Shown here in pieces: positions 22,829 through 35,496 of a stretch of 64,000 nucleotides of DNA. The notes below the pieces were generated by a model, which ran no database searches, was not told the DNA's origin, and saw nothing but the letters and a program-made list of their open reading frames with translations. The translations under genes were made by a program, and so were the position numbers. Origin of the DNA: Dryococelus australis. Lineage: Eukaryota > Arthropoda > Insecta > Phasmatodea > Phasmatidae. Each line of letters starts with the position of its first letter. The stretch's first letter is position 1. The stretch spans positions 59,785,760 through 59,849,759 of the forward strand of contig CM057005.1 in the NCBI GenBank assembly GCA_029891345.1. The letters run 5' to 3'.

Positions 22829-22917
22829 CTACACAAGTGAACTACAGTATAGTCCAGTAACGCTAATTTTCCTAACTAAAATTATAATTTTTACGGCCAC
22901 TCAAAAAGACGTGAGTA

Positions 22918-23208
22918 GGGACCTGCAAAATTCGCGTTATTTTTATTTTACATCAAGCTAAAATTCATAGTACTATATACACTTGAGCAGGCGTCGTTTC
23001 TCCATTTGTTGCTGCATGAATGCTGTCACGCACTTTCTGAGCGAACTGCGGGTGATTGGCGCACACAGTTGTGAAGTGTTCATTCATTGTCGCAGAGTAA
23101 CCCGGGGCGTGTCAAATGAAGAATGGTCCAATGACACACGTATTGCAAAGGAAAGGTATTTTTAACTTTAACATGTCCTCAAATAATAACGCGAATTTTG
23201 CAGGTCCC
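22918..23208 (+). mobile_element. MITE family D, copy 1
   Basis: GGGACCTGCAAAATTCGCGT to the complement of GGGACCTGCAAAATTCGCGT: the first 20 bases of both ends are identical. TA on each side (22916-22917 and 23209-23210). 291 bp, the best-preserved D copy. Internal cccggggcgtgtcaaatgaa resembles family B's cagggcgtgtctaatgaac. Confidence 0.9.
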
Positions 23209-23210
23209 TA

Positions 23211-24919
23211 GACATGACTGATCGTTCCTCCTTTATCAATAAGGTTTAAACTGTTCCCAAGATGGTATTCATTGCCTTAGCTTTATAATTAATGCTTGCC
23301 TATTTTGTCGCTTAATGTACGCATTGTGTTCAGTGCCTAATTTCCGATACTCAGTTCATCAAAATCTTGTCAATTTTTTAAAAATTATTTTTAAATATGT
23401 TAATCGCAGAAAGTTAATCTACACAACTTATTGCTTTAGAAGAACAATTGATTTTTGTTGAATTTAATGTTCATAGTAAAGGAAAAATTTTAACTATTGT
23501 TTTAAATATTTTGTTTATAATTAACTTCTTGAAACAGTGGCGAAGATAAATTGTAAACGAAAACATAGTATTTGTTGGGAAAAAATTGGTGCTGTTTTAA
23601 TGATTGGAAGAATTCAGAAATTGTATTAAAATAGCGCATGTTCATACATTGTTTCATTTTCAACTTAGACTTGTATGAGAGTGCTACTATACTGTTAAAT
23701 TTTTCCTACTAAACTTCTCAAACTCTAATGTAAGTTTTAAACCTATACATTGTATGGAAATACTGCCATGTATCAGGCTGCAAATATAGGAATGTTTAGT
23801 ACAATTTTTTAGTGTGTATTTTTTTACAGTAAATGTTTTCGTAATGAATAGGCTACATGCTTGGAAGTTGAACGTAAATTCAGCAATGGCTGGACATAGG
23901 CCACTTTTATACCAAAAATTGTTACGATATAAATTACGCACGGTAAAATTGTTTTGCGTCCAATGCAAAAATTATTCTCCTTGGTAAACGTATGCCTACG
24001 TAGTTAGTTTTATTATACAACCATAGAATAAAATTATCATGACGATAAATTCTTTCTTTATATCTCAAATAAAATATGTTGCAATTATACACTTCTTTTC
24101 CGTCTTGGGTTGTTTCGCGAAGCTGAGTTAAGTTTCTTTTGTGTGTACGCATGAATTTTAGTGTCCTTAGAAAAACAAGGACGTTGAGGTTACACTTCTG
24201 GGAAGTTAATTTTACACAACTCTCTCACAGCATAATTCACGACGTATAGTTATTATGGAGTTTGAATTACTTGCATCCGGTTGTACAGTACAGGTTCTAT
24301 CCTCGTACAAAATGGTTTGTATTTTACTGTTTACCTGATTCTGAACATGGAGATATAGTATTGTTATGGTATACGATAGCAAAATTCAAAATAATAATAT
24401 TACACTATGATATATTATTGTATAAGCAACTTGAAATGCGTCAAAATTATTTGCATAATGAATAATTCGTGAAATAAGCTGATTTAAAAACTTTGTTGGC
24501 AAATAAATTAGTTTCAATATTTTTGGTACGGTGCGTAACAGTCTGAACAATCTGTGTTACATTCTACATATTATATACACGGATATAAATTACCATTTGT
24601 CCCATTCGTAATTCTTGTGAAATGTTATAAATTTTAAGTTGAGAGAATAAATAAATTTTGCGTAATTTTGGCGAGGTTAATTTGCATGGAATGTTTTGGT
24701 TGGTTTACAAAAGTGTCAAACTCATCCCATCCATCTCCCCCCCCCCCCCTTCTTTTCACTCCTTGCCAACACCTACTTCAATGTTTACACTTATCTATCA
24801 TACCTTCGTGATGTTCGTATTAGTGTATCTATTTTGCACCTTGACGACGAAAAACAATCAATTTTACGTTTTAATCGATTTAACAAGGTTTCCAGATGCC
24901 ATAGCCGTTCAGTCATTTA
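23211..24919. other. Anonymous AT-rich sequence, 1.7 kb
   Basis: No gene or repeat family recognised; a C-run lies near 24740. Short frames here have AT-driven composition. Confidence 0.4.
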
Positions 24920-24920
24920 A

Positions 24921-25189
24921 TCCATTCGGACCCAGTGTACACAATAGTGTACATTAGGTACGTGTAGGTAATCTTTGGTCTTTGCTGCACACTGTGAAGC
25001 TCAGTGACCAATGATCTTCCCTGTGGGGGAATGATTCGCAAACCATCTTACGGGTCTAGGTCATAACTGTAGTCGAACATATAGCTTATACCTCATTGGC
25101 TGTGACAACGAAACAAGTGTTGTGTCGACTTCGGTACATCATAAAATATTTTGTTTACAACACCGTAAATTAAAGTGGATCTGGGAGGG
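24921..25189. mobile_element. MITE family G (piggyBac-like), copy 1
   Basis: Directly inside TTAA on both sides (24917-24920 and 25190-25193). Ends TCCATTCGGACCCAGTGTAC and ...GGATCTGGGAGGG; better copies show CCCATTCAGACCCAG. TTAA duplication with CCC-type ends is the piggyBac signature. Too small to encode a transposase. Confidence 0.7.
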
Positions 25190-25193
25190 TTAA

Positions 25194-26620
25194 TGCCCGT
25201 AAAGGTGTCAAACTAAAAGCTGGAAAACTTTCTTTGTAACTTTTCTGGTCGCCCGACTGCGATTTTTTTTTCAGAACAGGCCGTTTTCGGTTGGCATTTG
25301 TGTCAAACCAATTTTCGGGGTGACATGTGGTGTACCTACTTCAACCTACAAATTCAAAATGAAAGAACTTGTAACTGTAAACTTTTTTTTTTTGCTTAAC
25401 TCTCAAGAAGTCTGATCGTTTATGTTAAACGCCCGGCGTGGATTCCATTTAACTTTTCGCCAGTACAAGTTGGATAAATGTAGCACATTGAAGTAAGGGT
25501 GTTGGTATATAAACTGTTCCTGTGATAGTAGGTATACTGGCGACTGTGTGGAAAAAATATAACAAATCAAATCAACTTCTTTTTTCATTGAATTTTTATG
25601 TCGCCACTTTAATATTGCAACACGTGAAGCCTTGAAATGTAAACCTTCTTGAGCATCCCACTTCCTTCTCTAACATAAGTTATTTTTAAATTTAAAATTA
25701 CTTCTATGTGGCGTGATATATATTTTTGTTTTACCAAAAATATTGAAAATAATTAGACAAGAGTTAACAAAACTGTTGAAGTTTCTCAGATTTTAGTATT
25801 ATCGCATTGTAAATCATTTTATAGAGAGTAATTTATGATAATTTCCCGCCGACAGGAAATATATTGGGCTATATGCCAACCAATCGGACGAAAGAAATAT
25901 TTGTAAGACAAAATCTACAAAGAAATTTATTTGCTAGTCAAAAATTTGTAAATCTCAGATATAATCCAACCCTTAAACGTAATAAAATTAATGTTTCGTA
26001 GTTATTTTGTTAGGAATATTATCTTACACCGCAAGAAATAAAATACATCTTTCCCAATAAACGAGTTTTCCATTAAAGACAATTTTTTTAAGGTTAACGC
26101 TTTAAACAGGCCTATAAGTGCAGAGCATTAGGCTTTGATGACGTAAAGTTGTGTACAATAGCTCGTATCAGCGTGCAAAACCTAGAGTTCAAAACACGAG
26201 AATGGTATTTAGTCTCTGAAACACCTATCGAAAATACTCTACGGTATACTCATATATTGCTTCTTTGGAAAATGTTTAACTTCTGTGATTTAATGCCTGT
26301 ATGTGTAATAAAGGGTTGCTTGCATTTCTAGCGTACCAAAACCTTACACATAAAAACGAAACATAATGGTTGATTAGGGAATCGAACAATTCGCCTGTAG
26401 GGCACGGAACTTTCAACTTCCAATTTGCGTGTTCAATTTGTTTCTCAATTTACATGTCTTGAGAATGATCACGTTTTCCGTGCGATCCCTTCCTGAGGAG
26501 AAAACTGCATATGTTTGTGATCTTTCGATGCAACGACTAAAAATACCGTTCGTTTCGTCTGCCGAAGGCCGTCAGCTCTTGAGAGGAGGCGGAGGAGAAC
26601 CTTAAACCAAGCGTGAAATA
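25194..26620. other. Anonymous AT-rich sequence, 1.4 kb
   Basis: No gene or repeat family recognised. Confidence 0.4.
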
Positions 26621-26866
26621 TCATTCCATGATTTGTGGTCTCTTGGCTTCGGGATCTTCTTCATACCGCTTGACCTTTCCCCAGACGCTGGAACGAATCC
26701 AACATTGCACTTGCCCCTTTCTATAGTCTATTCGCTGCACATTCCCGATTTTTGACTTGAATACGTCTTTAAATTTGCGTCCACAGTGGGGGGTGAATCC
26801 AGAAAATCCGATGATAACATATTCGGAGGATACAGTTTGGCATTGCAGCTCCGAATCTATCGTCTG
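26621..26866 (-). CDS. Weak candidate exon, function unknown
   Basis: The minus strand is open for about 82 codons with codon composition less AT-driven than its surroundings. The first ATG lies in ATGCAG, and that CAG is preceded by ttgaattttga, so it could equally be a 3' splice site with the exon starting at Thr-Ile-Asp-Ser-Glu. A usable but weak donor (GGAAAG then GTCAAG) follows near 26663. The predicted peptide includes EYVIIGFSGF, then a Cys/Lys-rich stretch and a Trp-containing segment (QVQCWIRSSVWGK). The first part faintly recalls the N-terminal segment of site-1 protease relatives, but not enough to name it. No adjoining exon was found. It could be chance or an unrecognised repeat. 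Confidence 0.18.
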   Translation of the reverse strand, partial: QTIDSELQCQTVSSEYVIIGFSGFTPHCGRKFKDVFKSKIGNVQRIDYRKGQVQCWIRSSVWGKVKRYEEDPEAKRPQIME

Positions 26867-26869
26867 CAT

Positions 26870-27774
26870 TCAAAATTCAATTACACCACTCGATTGCCAA
26901 AGGATAAAATAATATGTCATGTTGAGTGAGGACTGCGAAGCATCGTGCGCGGCGCAATTTTGAGTCTGTTTCGCCGCGTCTCATAACTTCCGCGCAGTAT
27001 AACTTTTGATTACTTGGAGAAACTGCGACGCACGTTTAAGTTTCATTCGACAGCTCTCGACAAGATCAATCGATTGCGTGTATAAAAACATTTGTGTCGT
27101 GTGGTTACGGTGAAATCGTATGAGTTTAATGGGGAAAAAAAAAAAAAAAAAAAAAAAAACACGATTTCGGCCTACATGTACGCGTCAAAAGCCAAGTCGA
27201 AATACAGAAATCGTATACGGTTGGAAAGAGCATCTCAAAATCAATCCAGCGATACCCATAAAACCCCATATGATCGAGCGAAGCGGTGCCGGGAACGTAA
27301 AATAAACATCGAGGCGTCCTAGCGCATTAACATAGACGTATTCACGCAAAACAAACGGCTGTCTCCCCAACACACACGCACCACACCCATTTTTTAATCA
27401 AACCTTCGAAAAATTACCCCGTGTATGACGTATTTGGTTAAATCCTAAATATGTCGCATAACACAAGCGTTATATACATCTGTTTCAATAAATGTGTCTT
27501 ATTTTTGGGTAAATTTCACTTTGACATGAATTTTTGTATTAAGTACACGCTATTTTTTTTTTTTTTTTTTTTTTTTCCAAGGAAAATCCTTGGAAACCCA
27601 TTTGCCAAGAAAATCAGCTGTATAACTACAGACAGTTCTCTTGTAAAATCTACACAATATATATTTGTAATATTACAAATGATAGCCTTGTATTACAGCT
27701 TACAGTATTGGAAAGTGTGAGTAGTTTTTTTAAATATAAAACAGATGTATGTAATGAATTAATAATAGAGAGTG
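26870..27774. other. Anonymous sequence with A25 and T24 runs
   Basis: 26930-27060 is relatively CpG-rich. A run of 25 A lies at 27135-27159 and 24 T at 27553-27576. No gene is supported; frames across the A-run are Lys-rich artefacts. Confidence 0.4.
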
Positions 27775-27893
27775 CCTAAAAAAATATTTCAAACTACAAT
27801 TTACAGGGAAAGAAGTTACTCCTTTCCAGCATGGGGACTAGAACCCATATCCCTAGCGATATTAGGCCGCATCTTTAACCACAAGACCAATTT
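27775..27893 (-). mobile_element. tRNA-derived SINE head, type 5
   Basis: On the minus strand: GGTCTTGTGGTTAAAGATGC (A-box half), then ATGGGTTCTAGTCCCCATGC (B-box half) about 30 bp later, in tRNA-like spacing. No acceptor stem closes, so a functional tRNA is unlikely; a SINE head is the simplest reading. Confidence 0.5.
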
Positions 27894-28235
27894 GACTATC
27901 GAACTTAAAATTTATTTATATAGTACCTGCACGTTCTTACAAAATAATATAACGTTATATGATTAAGAAAAATATATTTGTTTAATTTTTGGAGTTCTGT
28001 CGTTGAGGTGGGAATTTTGGACAGCTGTTAACGAGGTCTTGATATCCGATTTAGGAATTCTGTGTAGCTTGGAAACAGTTAATGAGTAATATGGTCACGC
28101 TTTATTGAAAAAGTCGTTTTATTATGAATACTTGTTTTAAGTATTCTACTTTATTCGAACATGCAATACGTTTCTTTTTACACGCAACTACACTTTACAT
28201 CACCTATAGTTTTTGCACAAATAGCTATATACGTA

Positions 28236-28469
28236 GAGACCTGGAAAATTCGCGAGTTTAATGACCTGCAGGCTAGACTCTACAGTATGTACAAATATGC
28301 CGATATGTACTGCATATTGGTTGTCCACTGTCACAGTGGAAGGCGACAATTGGACACCGTTCTCCAGGAGGTGTCGGACACTGCGAGAACCAATGGCTAA
28401 AGTTATACAAAAGCACGTGTTTTGGTTTCTAGCTAGTCCAAAAATGAATCCGCGAATTCTTCAGGTCTC
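28236..28469 (+). mobile_element. MITE family C, copy 3
   Basis: GAGACCTGGAAAATTCGCGA to the complement of GAGACCTGAAGAATTCGCGG, with TA on both sides (28234-28235 and 28470-28471). Contains gcatattggttg, gacaattggaca and gaaccaatggct. Confidence 0.83.
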
Positions 28470-28689
28470 TATATACGCGGTTTTACGTTGATGAGTGTCC
28501 GCCATTTTCCTGAAGCTTGTGGATACAGGTCAGTAGACTACAAACATTTCTTGAGGTATATTAAAAACACGGCCCTTGTAGTTTTACCAGAAGATATAAT
28601 CAATGTACTGTTGCAAGCATTTGTAAAATTACAAAAAAAATTCGCAGTAAAATTACAAAATTTTTTTACAGTGTATAGTATTTCGATTA

Positions 28690-28925
28690 TATACAATATT
28701 AATAAAATCAGGGAGGAAATATGCAAGTTGGAGATGCCGAGTAAGAAATAGTTCTCATACAAAATATTATTAAAGCGAGTGCGTTCAAATGCGGTGCGTT
28801 GTCCTTTTGGTGTAATTATTTAGACTTAGTTAATCCGTGTTTGCATGGGGCGGAGGAATATCCTGGAAGTAGAACTTTAGCAGGGCTTCAGGAAAGTTGG
28901 ATGTAACAGTGAACGGACTATATTC
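28690..28925 (+). repeat. Dispersed repeat F, copy 2
   Basis: ttgcatggggcggaggaata, agtagaactttagcagggct and ggagatgccgagtaagaaat align in order with copy 1 and with the complements of copies 3 and 4. Confidence 0.65.
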
Positions 28926-29342
28926 GTTTACACTCCAACGCAGAGAGAGAGCGAGAGCGAGAGAGCTGCGATAGGAGGAGTACGATCCTTGTGGGCCTTG
29001 TCAGTTAACAGCTACTCCACTCTGCAAACACTCGACGCTGCGTTTAGCGTGCGTGTGTTGTGCCGGCCATCAGTTACAAGATATCGCGGAAGGACAACAC
29101 GCACGTTTACACGTCACACGTATACTTCACTCCAGTATGTTCGCCCTTCGTACGTCGAGTTTCACGTTCCACCACAGGGTAGATAAAACTACGCGCAGAA
29201 GTAACAGAGTCGCCCTGGGAACGGGTCCATGTGCCTGATTTACTGCTGTGTGCTGTGCGGAATGTTCCTTTATTGCCCAGGCTTCCGACTGGCGAGTAGT
29301 TTACCAGGTGCTGATTGGCGAAAAGCTTTCAAAAATTTTGCT
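28926..29342. other. Anonymous sequence with short (GA)n
   Basis: A GA/GC-rich purine tract lies at 28941-28965 and the following 300 bp are moderately GC-rich. No gene is supported. Confidence 0.4.
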
Positions 29343-29547
29343 GGGGCCACGGTGGCTGAGCGGTTAGACTGCTCGGCCTCCCACCAGGGCGTACCGGATT
29401 CAATCCCCGGCCGGGTACCACTCCCGCTGGTCGGCGGGTTTTCTCGGGGATCTGCCGTTCCCCCCACCGTCGTTGCTCCGTTCTCACCCCATTTCACCCT
29501 CATCGGCTCTCAAGACCTCGTCGTTAAGAGCCGCCCAAATCTCTCAC
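29343..29547 (+). mobile_element. SINE type 1, copy 2, near full length
   Basis: Head GGGGCCACGGTGGCTGAGCG with A box (TGGCTGAGCGG) and B box (GGATTCAATCCCC near 29396), body cgctggtcggcgggttttct, and 3' end gttaagagccgcccaaatct. No target duplication found. A 158-codon open frame crossing this SINE is repeat-derived and not a host protein. Confidence 0.85.
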
Positions 29548-29744
29548 AACTGTCAACATTTGATGATCGATGCCGCCATTTTACTGGCGTACGCGGCTGG
29601 AGCACGCGGAACAAGCTGCTGTTTGACCTCTACGTTAGACGAAGCGAGCGGCCTATCATAAAGGACGCCGCTGCACACGCCGATAAATTTATCGCGCCTC
29701 GCTGACCTTGAGAAGCTCATACGTCTCTATTTATCATGCAGGAA

Positions 29745-30323
29745 TGTCACCATCATCATTACTTTTCCCAGAGCAATTTGGATTACCGAGAACGTTCTAG
29801 ACGGCACCTACCTCAAGTATAAATACTACGTGTGGCCCTCTTGAGGTGGGAGTCATTAAGAGCCGAGAGTCTGGCGTCTCGTGCGACCTTAAGCGATGGC
29901 TGGGCGATTCCGGAGCGGCAAGGGACGAGTGCAGCGATCTGCGAGAGTGTGTCGGCGTGCTTGTGTGCAGTGAAGAGTGGGACTGATCTGCGTGACTGTG
30001 GACTGGATGCGTGAGTGAAAAGACATTCGGACCGGTGGGGATATGCAGTTTTAACTAAACGTGTGGGAATAATCTCAGCCGTTTAGAGGGCATTAGCAAA
30101 AGTAAAGACTGTGATAAAGACGTTAATTGAAATTGAGATAGTAATTAAATATTGTACTCAATAATAATAATAGTAATAGAGTCTACAAGACGCTCACACT
30201 GGTGCATAAGAGATGTTTGTAGCATTGAGAAAAAATATAGTTATTCAATTTAGCTCTTTTATTTTTATTAAGACCTCCACCCGTTACGAACTCGGATAAG
30301 CTCTCCCAGGTCTTCTTGTAACA
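29745..30323 (+). mobile_element. Possible solo LTR
   Basis: A 579-bp segment with LTR-type ends (TGTCAC...GTAACA, a 6-bp inverted pair with one mismatch), a TATAAATA box at 29818-29825 and a GC-richer leader starting about 30 bp later (gagtcattaagagccgagag). No partner LTR, internal region or target duplication is visible, so the family is not assigned (Gypsy- or BEL-like are both possible). It reads as an old solo LTR; a host promoter is the alternative. Confidence 0.33.
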
Positions 30324-30868
30324 ATACCATGTGCCTGGACAGTGTTCGGTCGTAGGCAAATATATAAATGTGAAACAGCCGTGTAACTACGGAATCTAGC
30401 ACACAGGCGAATATCCGCCCTCATCCCTGATCCATGCACGCATTAAAAATATCCGTAAATCATCGCAGTATTTTACCGAGATATGCAGTTATGCACAGAA
30501 ACAGAGTGCACAAATCGAAATACAACAACACTCATGGTAAACAGAAATTTCTTTCATATTCGCCGTTACGCAAGAACTTTCGAAGTCGTCGCCTCTAATT
30601 AGTATAATTGCGATTGCCATGATATTACATCAGGCCACATAATTATATAACTGCTTCGGACAGATAGCAGAACGTGAGTTCGAACATTAAATAAATTTTA
30701 ACCTTTTTTTATGTTAATAGTTAGTTACATCAGTATTCCTGGAATACTTGTCGTGGAACAGTTAAATTCGGTAGGACAGGATATTTTTATTGGTGTAAAA
30801 ATTTTTTGTCTGAGACAAAAAAAAAATATTCTGATTTTGCCTACCATGGCAAAATCATAAAGAAACTA
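30324..30868. other. Anonymous AT-rich sequence
   Basis: Nothing recognised. Confidence 0.4.
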
Positions 30869-30869
30869 T

Positions 30870-33800
30870 TGTCCATTTCATATAAGTGGTCTCAAATTTG
30901 ACAGTTCTAGGAAAGTAGTGAGAATGGCATTTGGGTGACTGTGTATCCTTCCGCCACAGCTGAATTGTCATTGAAGGTGACTGCAAAAAAACACCACGTG
31001 ACTGCCAGTATTTGTAAACAAGCAACATATGACTGCCTGTTTTTGTAAACAAACTGCATGTGCCTCCTCCCAAATGACTTTCAGAAGCTGTAAAGGGCTG
31101 TTCAAACAGTTGCAGGTTGGCAACAATCCCATCTTTTTTGGTTTATAAATATTTTATGTTAATGACTAACAGCCCATATCTATAAATTGATAATTTTTTT
31201 TCCTTGCGAGAAATTTGTAACCAGGATGCACAAAAATGAAATTGTATTTTGACTGTCAAATGAATAAAAGATATTTGACTGTTTTTGAATACACTCTAAA
31301 TACATTAATGACAACTAATCTTGTCACACTTACCTGAAGTAAGTTCTTGTAAACATAAAAATTTAGCATGGTTTCCACGAACACCAAATACCAAGATCCC
31401 CCCCCCCCTTCCCCTCCACTCGGTTCCAGGAATCAGGAATGCACAAATACCAAAATACGGCCCCTCTTTCACCCTATATATATTCTTAAGTACAGGCTAG
31501 GCCTACGATTGCATTAAAAGTACATAATTCAACTTTATGGCATGATATGACAACAAACTCTGTACAGCCTGGTACTTTTATGGTGGTTATAATTCTCAGG
31601 ATATTAAAGGATGTAGGTAGCCAAAATAATATTTTAGCAAATGTTACTTAATTTCAGTAATTTTAATAACTCTCATTTAGTAACTTGTGACGAAAACACA
31701 AGAGCACAAACAGATTTAGTTTCGATTTGGGTTTATTAAGTTTTCCATTTACTCAGATCACAAATTTTACAAAATTTTATTCATATTAAAATCATTTAAA
31801 AAGGTGTCCCTGGCACCCAATGGCCGTCAAAGCGGAGCGCTCAAATAAAATGATTTAAAAAAAACACATTAAAAATATAAATTGACTGAAATGAATCCCA
31901 AACAAAGGATTATAAATATATTATGAGTTCACACTCTATACTCATTTGAAAGCAACAACAAAAATGGAATATATTAGAATCATAATATCTTATTGCCTCT
32001 CGATTAAAATAATTCAAATTACAAAAGGAGAATCATTACTCTCAAGCACCACTATGAACGTTTAATTCATTTCAAAGGAAAAACTGATGCTTAGAAATAT
32101 TAAACAACCAAACTTTACATAGATTAAAATACTCTTCTGTCAAATGGGGCGCCTTAGCCTATCCAAAACCCATCTGACCTAAAAATGAGACGTTCACAAA
32201 ACATTAAAAAAAATACAAATTAAAACTTATTAAAGCAATTCAAACACCAACGATCTCAAATGAATGCACTTGCAGGTGGGTTATTCAAAGCTCTCAAACT
32301 AGCGCAAGTCGATGCGGTCCCAATTCAACACCATGAACTTTTCAGGTGACTAGCAGCAAAGAGTTTAAAGTTTGCTTATCATGGAAACGTTTCAAAGAAA
32401 AGGCACTATGGGCACCACACACTACAAGTTAATCCAAACTTTAATTTTGAAAACACCATGAAAATCCAAACAGAATTCAGAATGCAAATGACATAGCGCT
32501 CGCATAACACCCTAACACGAATTACCAGAAAATTTCTTCAACATGTCATGAACCCACCTCATAGTGCGAATCATCGTGCATTGCAGGATACATTTCAGCT
32601 CGCTGAAATACTATCGAGGTTTAGGCTTTTGAACAGAGTCCATAGTGGACCGATGAGCAGAAATACCAGAGAGGTATTCTCGCCGACCTGACCTGAGTAG
32701 AAGTGGACGAGCTTTGCTCGAAAGCTAGCCTCGTCCAGCCAAAAAAAATACACCAACCAATCACATCAGTGTTGCTCGCGCATGCGCAGAAGGGGCAGGG
32801 GTAGCCAAGAGGTAAGCGGGAAAACGGGAAAAGGGGGGAGGGAGCCAAGGAAATCGCAGGTGGAGCAGCAGTTCAAAATCTTTACACCAATATAGCGCAC
32901 TCTATAACTCTGGCGGCGCAAGCACAAAGCTGCGCAAACTCAAATGTTAAGTATTGCAGGTCTATATACAAAATACTTAAGTAACTTTTCTCTATTACCT
33001 ACGTGTTCAGATTGTCATGCTGCAAATAAAAACTTATTTCTGACTAACTCCCTCCTCAAAATTGTGAATACAGCCCTAGGCTTGTTCTTGGGTACCTAAT
33101 GAAAAACTGTATTTCAGTTCAGAGATGTTACAAAGCTCTCTAGAGAAGCAGATGCGACCTACAGAGACAATATATCAAACGAAAATGTTACTTAGACGCT
33201 AAAAAGATGCTCCACCTACCCAAGATTGAAGACGACATAAAGTTCATTTTCCTTAGCGATAAATTTTGGGATGTCGCAGTTCCTGCTGATGCATGAGACA
33301 CTTCTTTATGACGTTGGAGCACCTTCGTTGGGTGATTAAATTAAAATATTTTTTTTATAAGCATGTTGTAATTTACTTGATATAATAAATTTAGCTTTCC
33401 AATGTAAATTCTGTTTATGTGAATTATTCTTCTGTTACTTAACAACTTCCTTAACAACATATGCGCGTTTTTAATTTGCAAAACCAAAATGCTCAAAACT
33501 TTTATGAAAGACTCCAACGTTGAAACCTACATGCCTTTATGTTACTTTCAAATACAGCCTTTAAAAACAGGAAAAACCTTTAAATCCATTTGCTTACAAG
33601 TATCCCTGCGTAACAAGCTTAACAATCTTTATATACGTTCTAAAAAAAATACAAGTGATACAACTTACAAGTTTGTATGGCCAGTAAACTTTACATTTTG
33701 AAACCTTCCAGAACCAGAGTGTTAGAGTTTCAATCAATAATAACACAGAGAAATGTTCATAGCAATGAAATGTGGGCCCAATTGGGGTATCATCTTTATT

Positions 33801-35496
33801 TTATTTCGAGGGGAAAAGGAAAAAGTGTGCAGAGGGGGGGAGGGGGCTTTGTTTTATCGTCTTTCGTGAGACGGGATTATTTTGATGTTTTTACGATGCC
33901 GGAATCACATGGCCCCAACGCGCACGACACAACGGCCAACAGCCAATGAAATACAAGATAGATCCTCGTAAGCCGACCAGCAGTTTTGGATTAGAAATTA
34001 TTTCTATTCTTCGTTGTGTCGTGCGCACAGAATGACCAACATTGCAAAATTAAATAGTATTGCAAGTTTTACCTATAATGGTAAAAAACGCAGCTTAAAA
34101 GAAAAATAAATTGAAAACTACTGTATCTAACTCTTAAAAATAATAATTTTACTTTTGTATGTGTTCGCGATACCAATTTGTTACCATTATGTATTACAAA
34201 TTTCCCTCTTGTTCACCGCCTCTGAGACTAACGTAGCCTATTAGCGCCTTCGAAATAGTTAGGTTAAATGCCAAAAGCGTAGTGTCGGTCGTGCTGTAAA
34301 TTCAAGTAGTCACATTGAAATGTGTCGTCGTGGCTGCGTTTTTGTCGTGTCATGCTTTGTTGGTCGGGGCTATGTGATTCCGGCACAAGTGTGTGGCATT
34401 TTGAGTTGCATATTGTTTTGTTGGAGCTCAGTGGAAAATTTTGCTCGTATGAAAATAACTTTTAAATTGCTTAACTTCTAAAATTATAACTTTAATGAAA
34501 ATGCAAGATGCGATCCATACGTTGCTGTTCGTATTCGTATAGATGCATCAATATATACACGCACACACGTTGACCAAAGTTAACCTTACACTCGAATTTA
34601 CGACGTAAACGAACAGATATTATTCACTCACTACAAAAGTGTGGAATGTGCGGTATTTTTCATGCCACGTGCATTTCAATGATTACCTTAACGGTTTACA
34701 GATACATTTACAAAACACGCAAACTTGTTGTGATCTCTTGAACACGTGTTTTTTGTATGGCAATCCCACGTTTGTTCGTCACTAGCATTAAATAATTTGT
34801 TTGCAAAATCGTTCAGTAAAATCAACACTGCGCACGTTTCGTGATACAAACAAACTTAAACTTATATGCGGAAATTATATTCGAGTCACCTCATTGTGTC
34901 AGGCGGTTAGGAAAATGGCGGAACGAGCAGTTCTAACGACGTGCTGATTAATACTACATTTTACTCAACAAAACGCACTACAACGGTACCTACAACCAAC
35001 TATGTTTGTAAAAGGCTAATAAAAATAATCAATTACCGATTAAATATTCCGACAACACCAATAAGATATTCGTATAATATACACGATGAGAAAAAAAGCG
35101 CACGCACAACTGCCTTCACCGGGCTGGAACCATAAACATGGCTAACCATTGGCTGGAAACGTTTACTGTTCGTATGTGTCGACATACTCTAAAAACATGT
35201 TCAGCATTTATTACAAAGTCCCATTACTAAGAGCCAAGAAAATTTAATATTGCTTTAGAAACATAATTTAAACCATAAATATTGTAAGTATAAGTAAGAT
35301 TTTAAATTACAACTTTTGGTTACGAGAACTATTTTCCTCCAAAAAACATCAAAATAGCCAACCTAACAACACGAATCCCGCAGCAGTTCACCAGCTGATA
35401 CAATATTGTAGGAGCGAGAGCATTTACTGTTTACACAGTGTGTAGGTTGGTCACATTGTCTGTCAAATTTGAGCCCACTTATATGAAATGGACAAT
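30870..35496. mobile_element. Large element bounded by 37-bp inverted repeats (4.6 kb)
   Basis: ATTGTCCATTTCATATAAGT then GGTCTCAAATTTGACAG at 30869-30905 recurs as its complement at 35461-35497 with one mismatch in 37. Both ends have TA just outside TTGTCC (left cTA/TTGTCC, right GGACAA/TA). The interior has no recognisable transposase; open frames stay under 91 codons. It therefore looks like a large non-autonomous DNA transposon, perhaps with captured or nested sequence (see 33896-34384). Superfamily unassigned; TA would fit Tc1/mariner-like elements. Confidence 0.6.
33896..34384. mobile_element. Inverted-repeat element nested in the 4.6 kb element
   Basis: TGCCGGAATCACATGGCCCC at 33897 pairs with its complement near 34384 (TGCCGGAATCACATAGCCCC), about 20 bp with one mismatch. 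Inside, GCGCACGACACAACG (about 33920) has an exact complement near 34012-34027, and a diverged third form (acacgacaaaaacg) lies at the far arm. No target duplication is clear. Confidence 0.5.

Noticed and set aside
29229-29705. 158-codon open frame
   Set aside because: Its middle is a SINE (29343-29547) read in frame; the flanks have no homology that I recognise.
31730-32900. Possible retroelement remnant inside the 4.6 kb element
   Set aside because: Some A-rich and repeat-like wording (gtgtccctggcacccaatgg) but no recognisable domain or ends; left unassigned.
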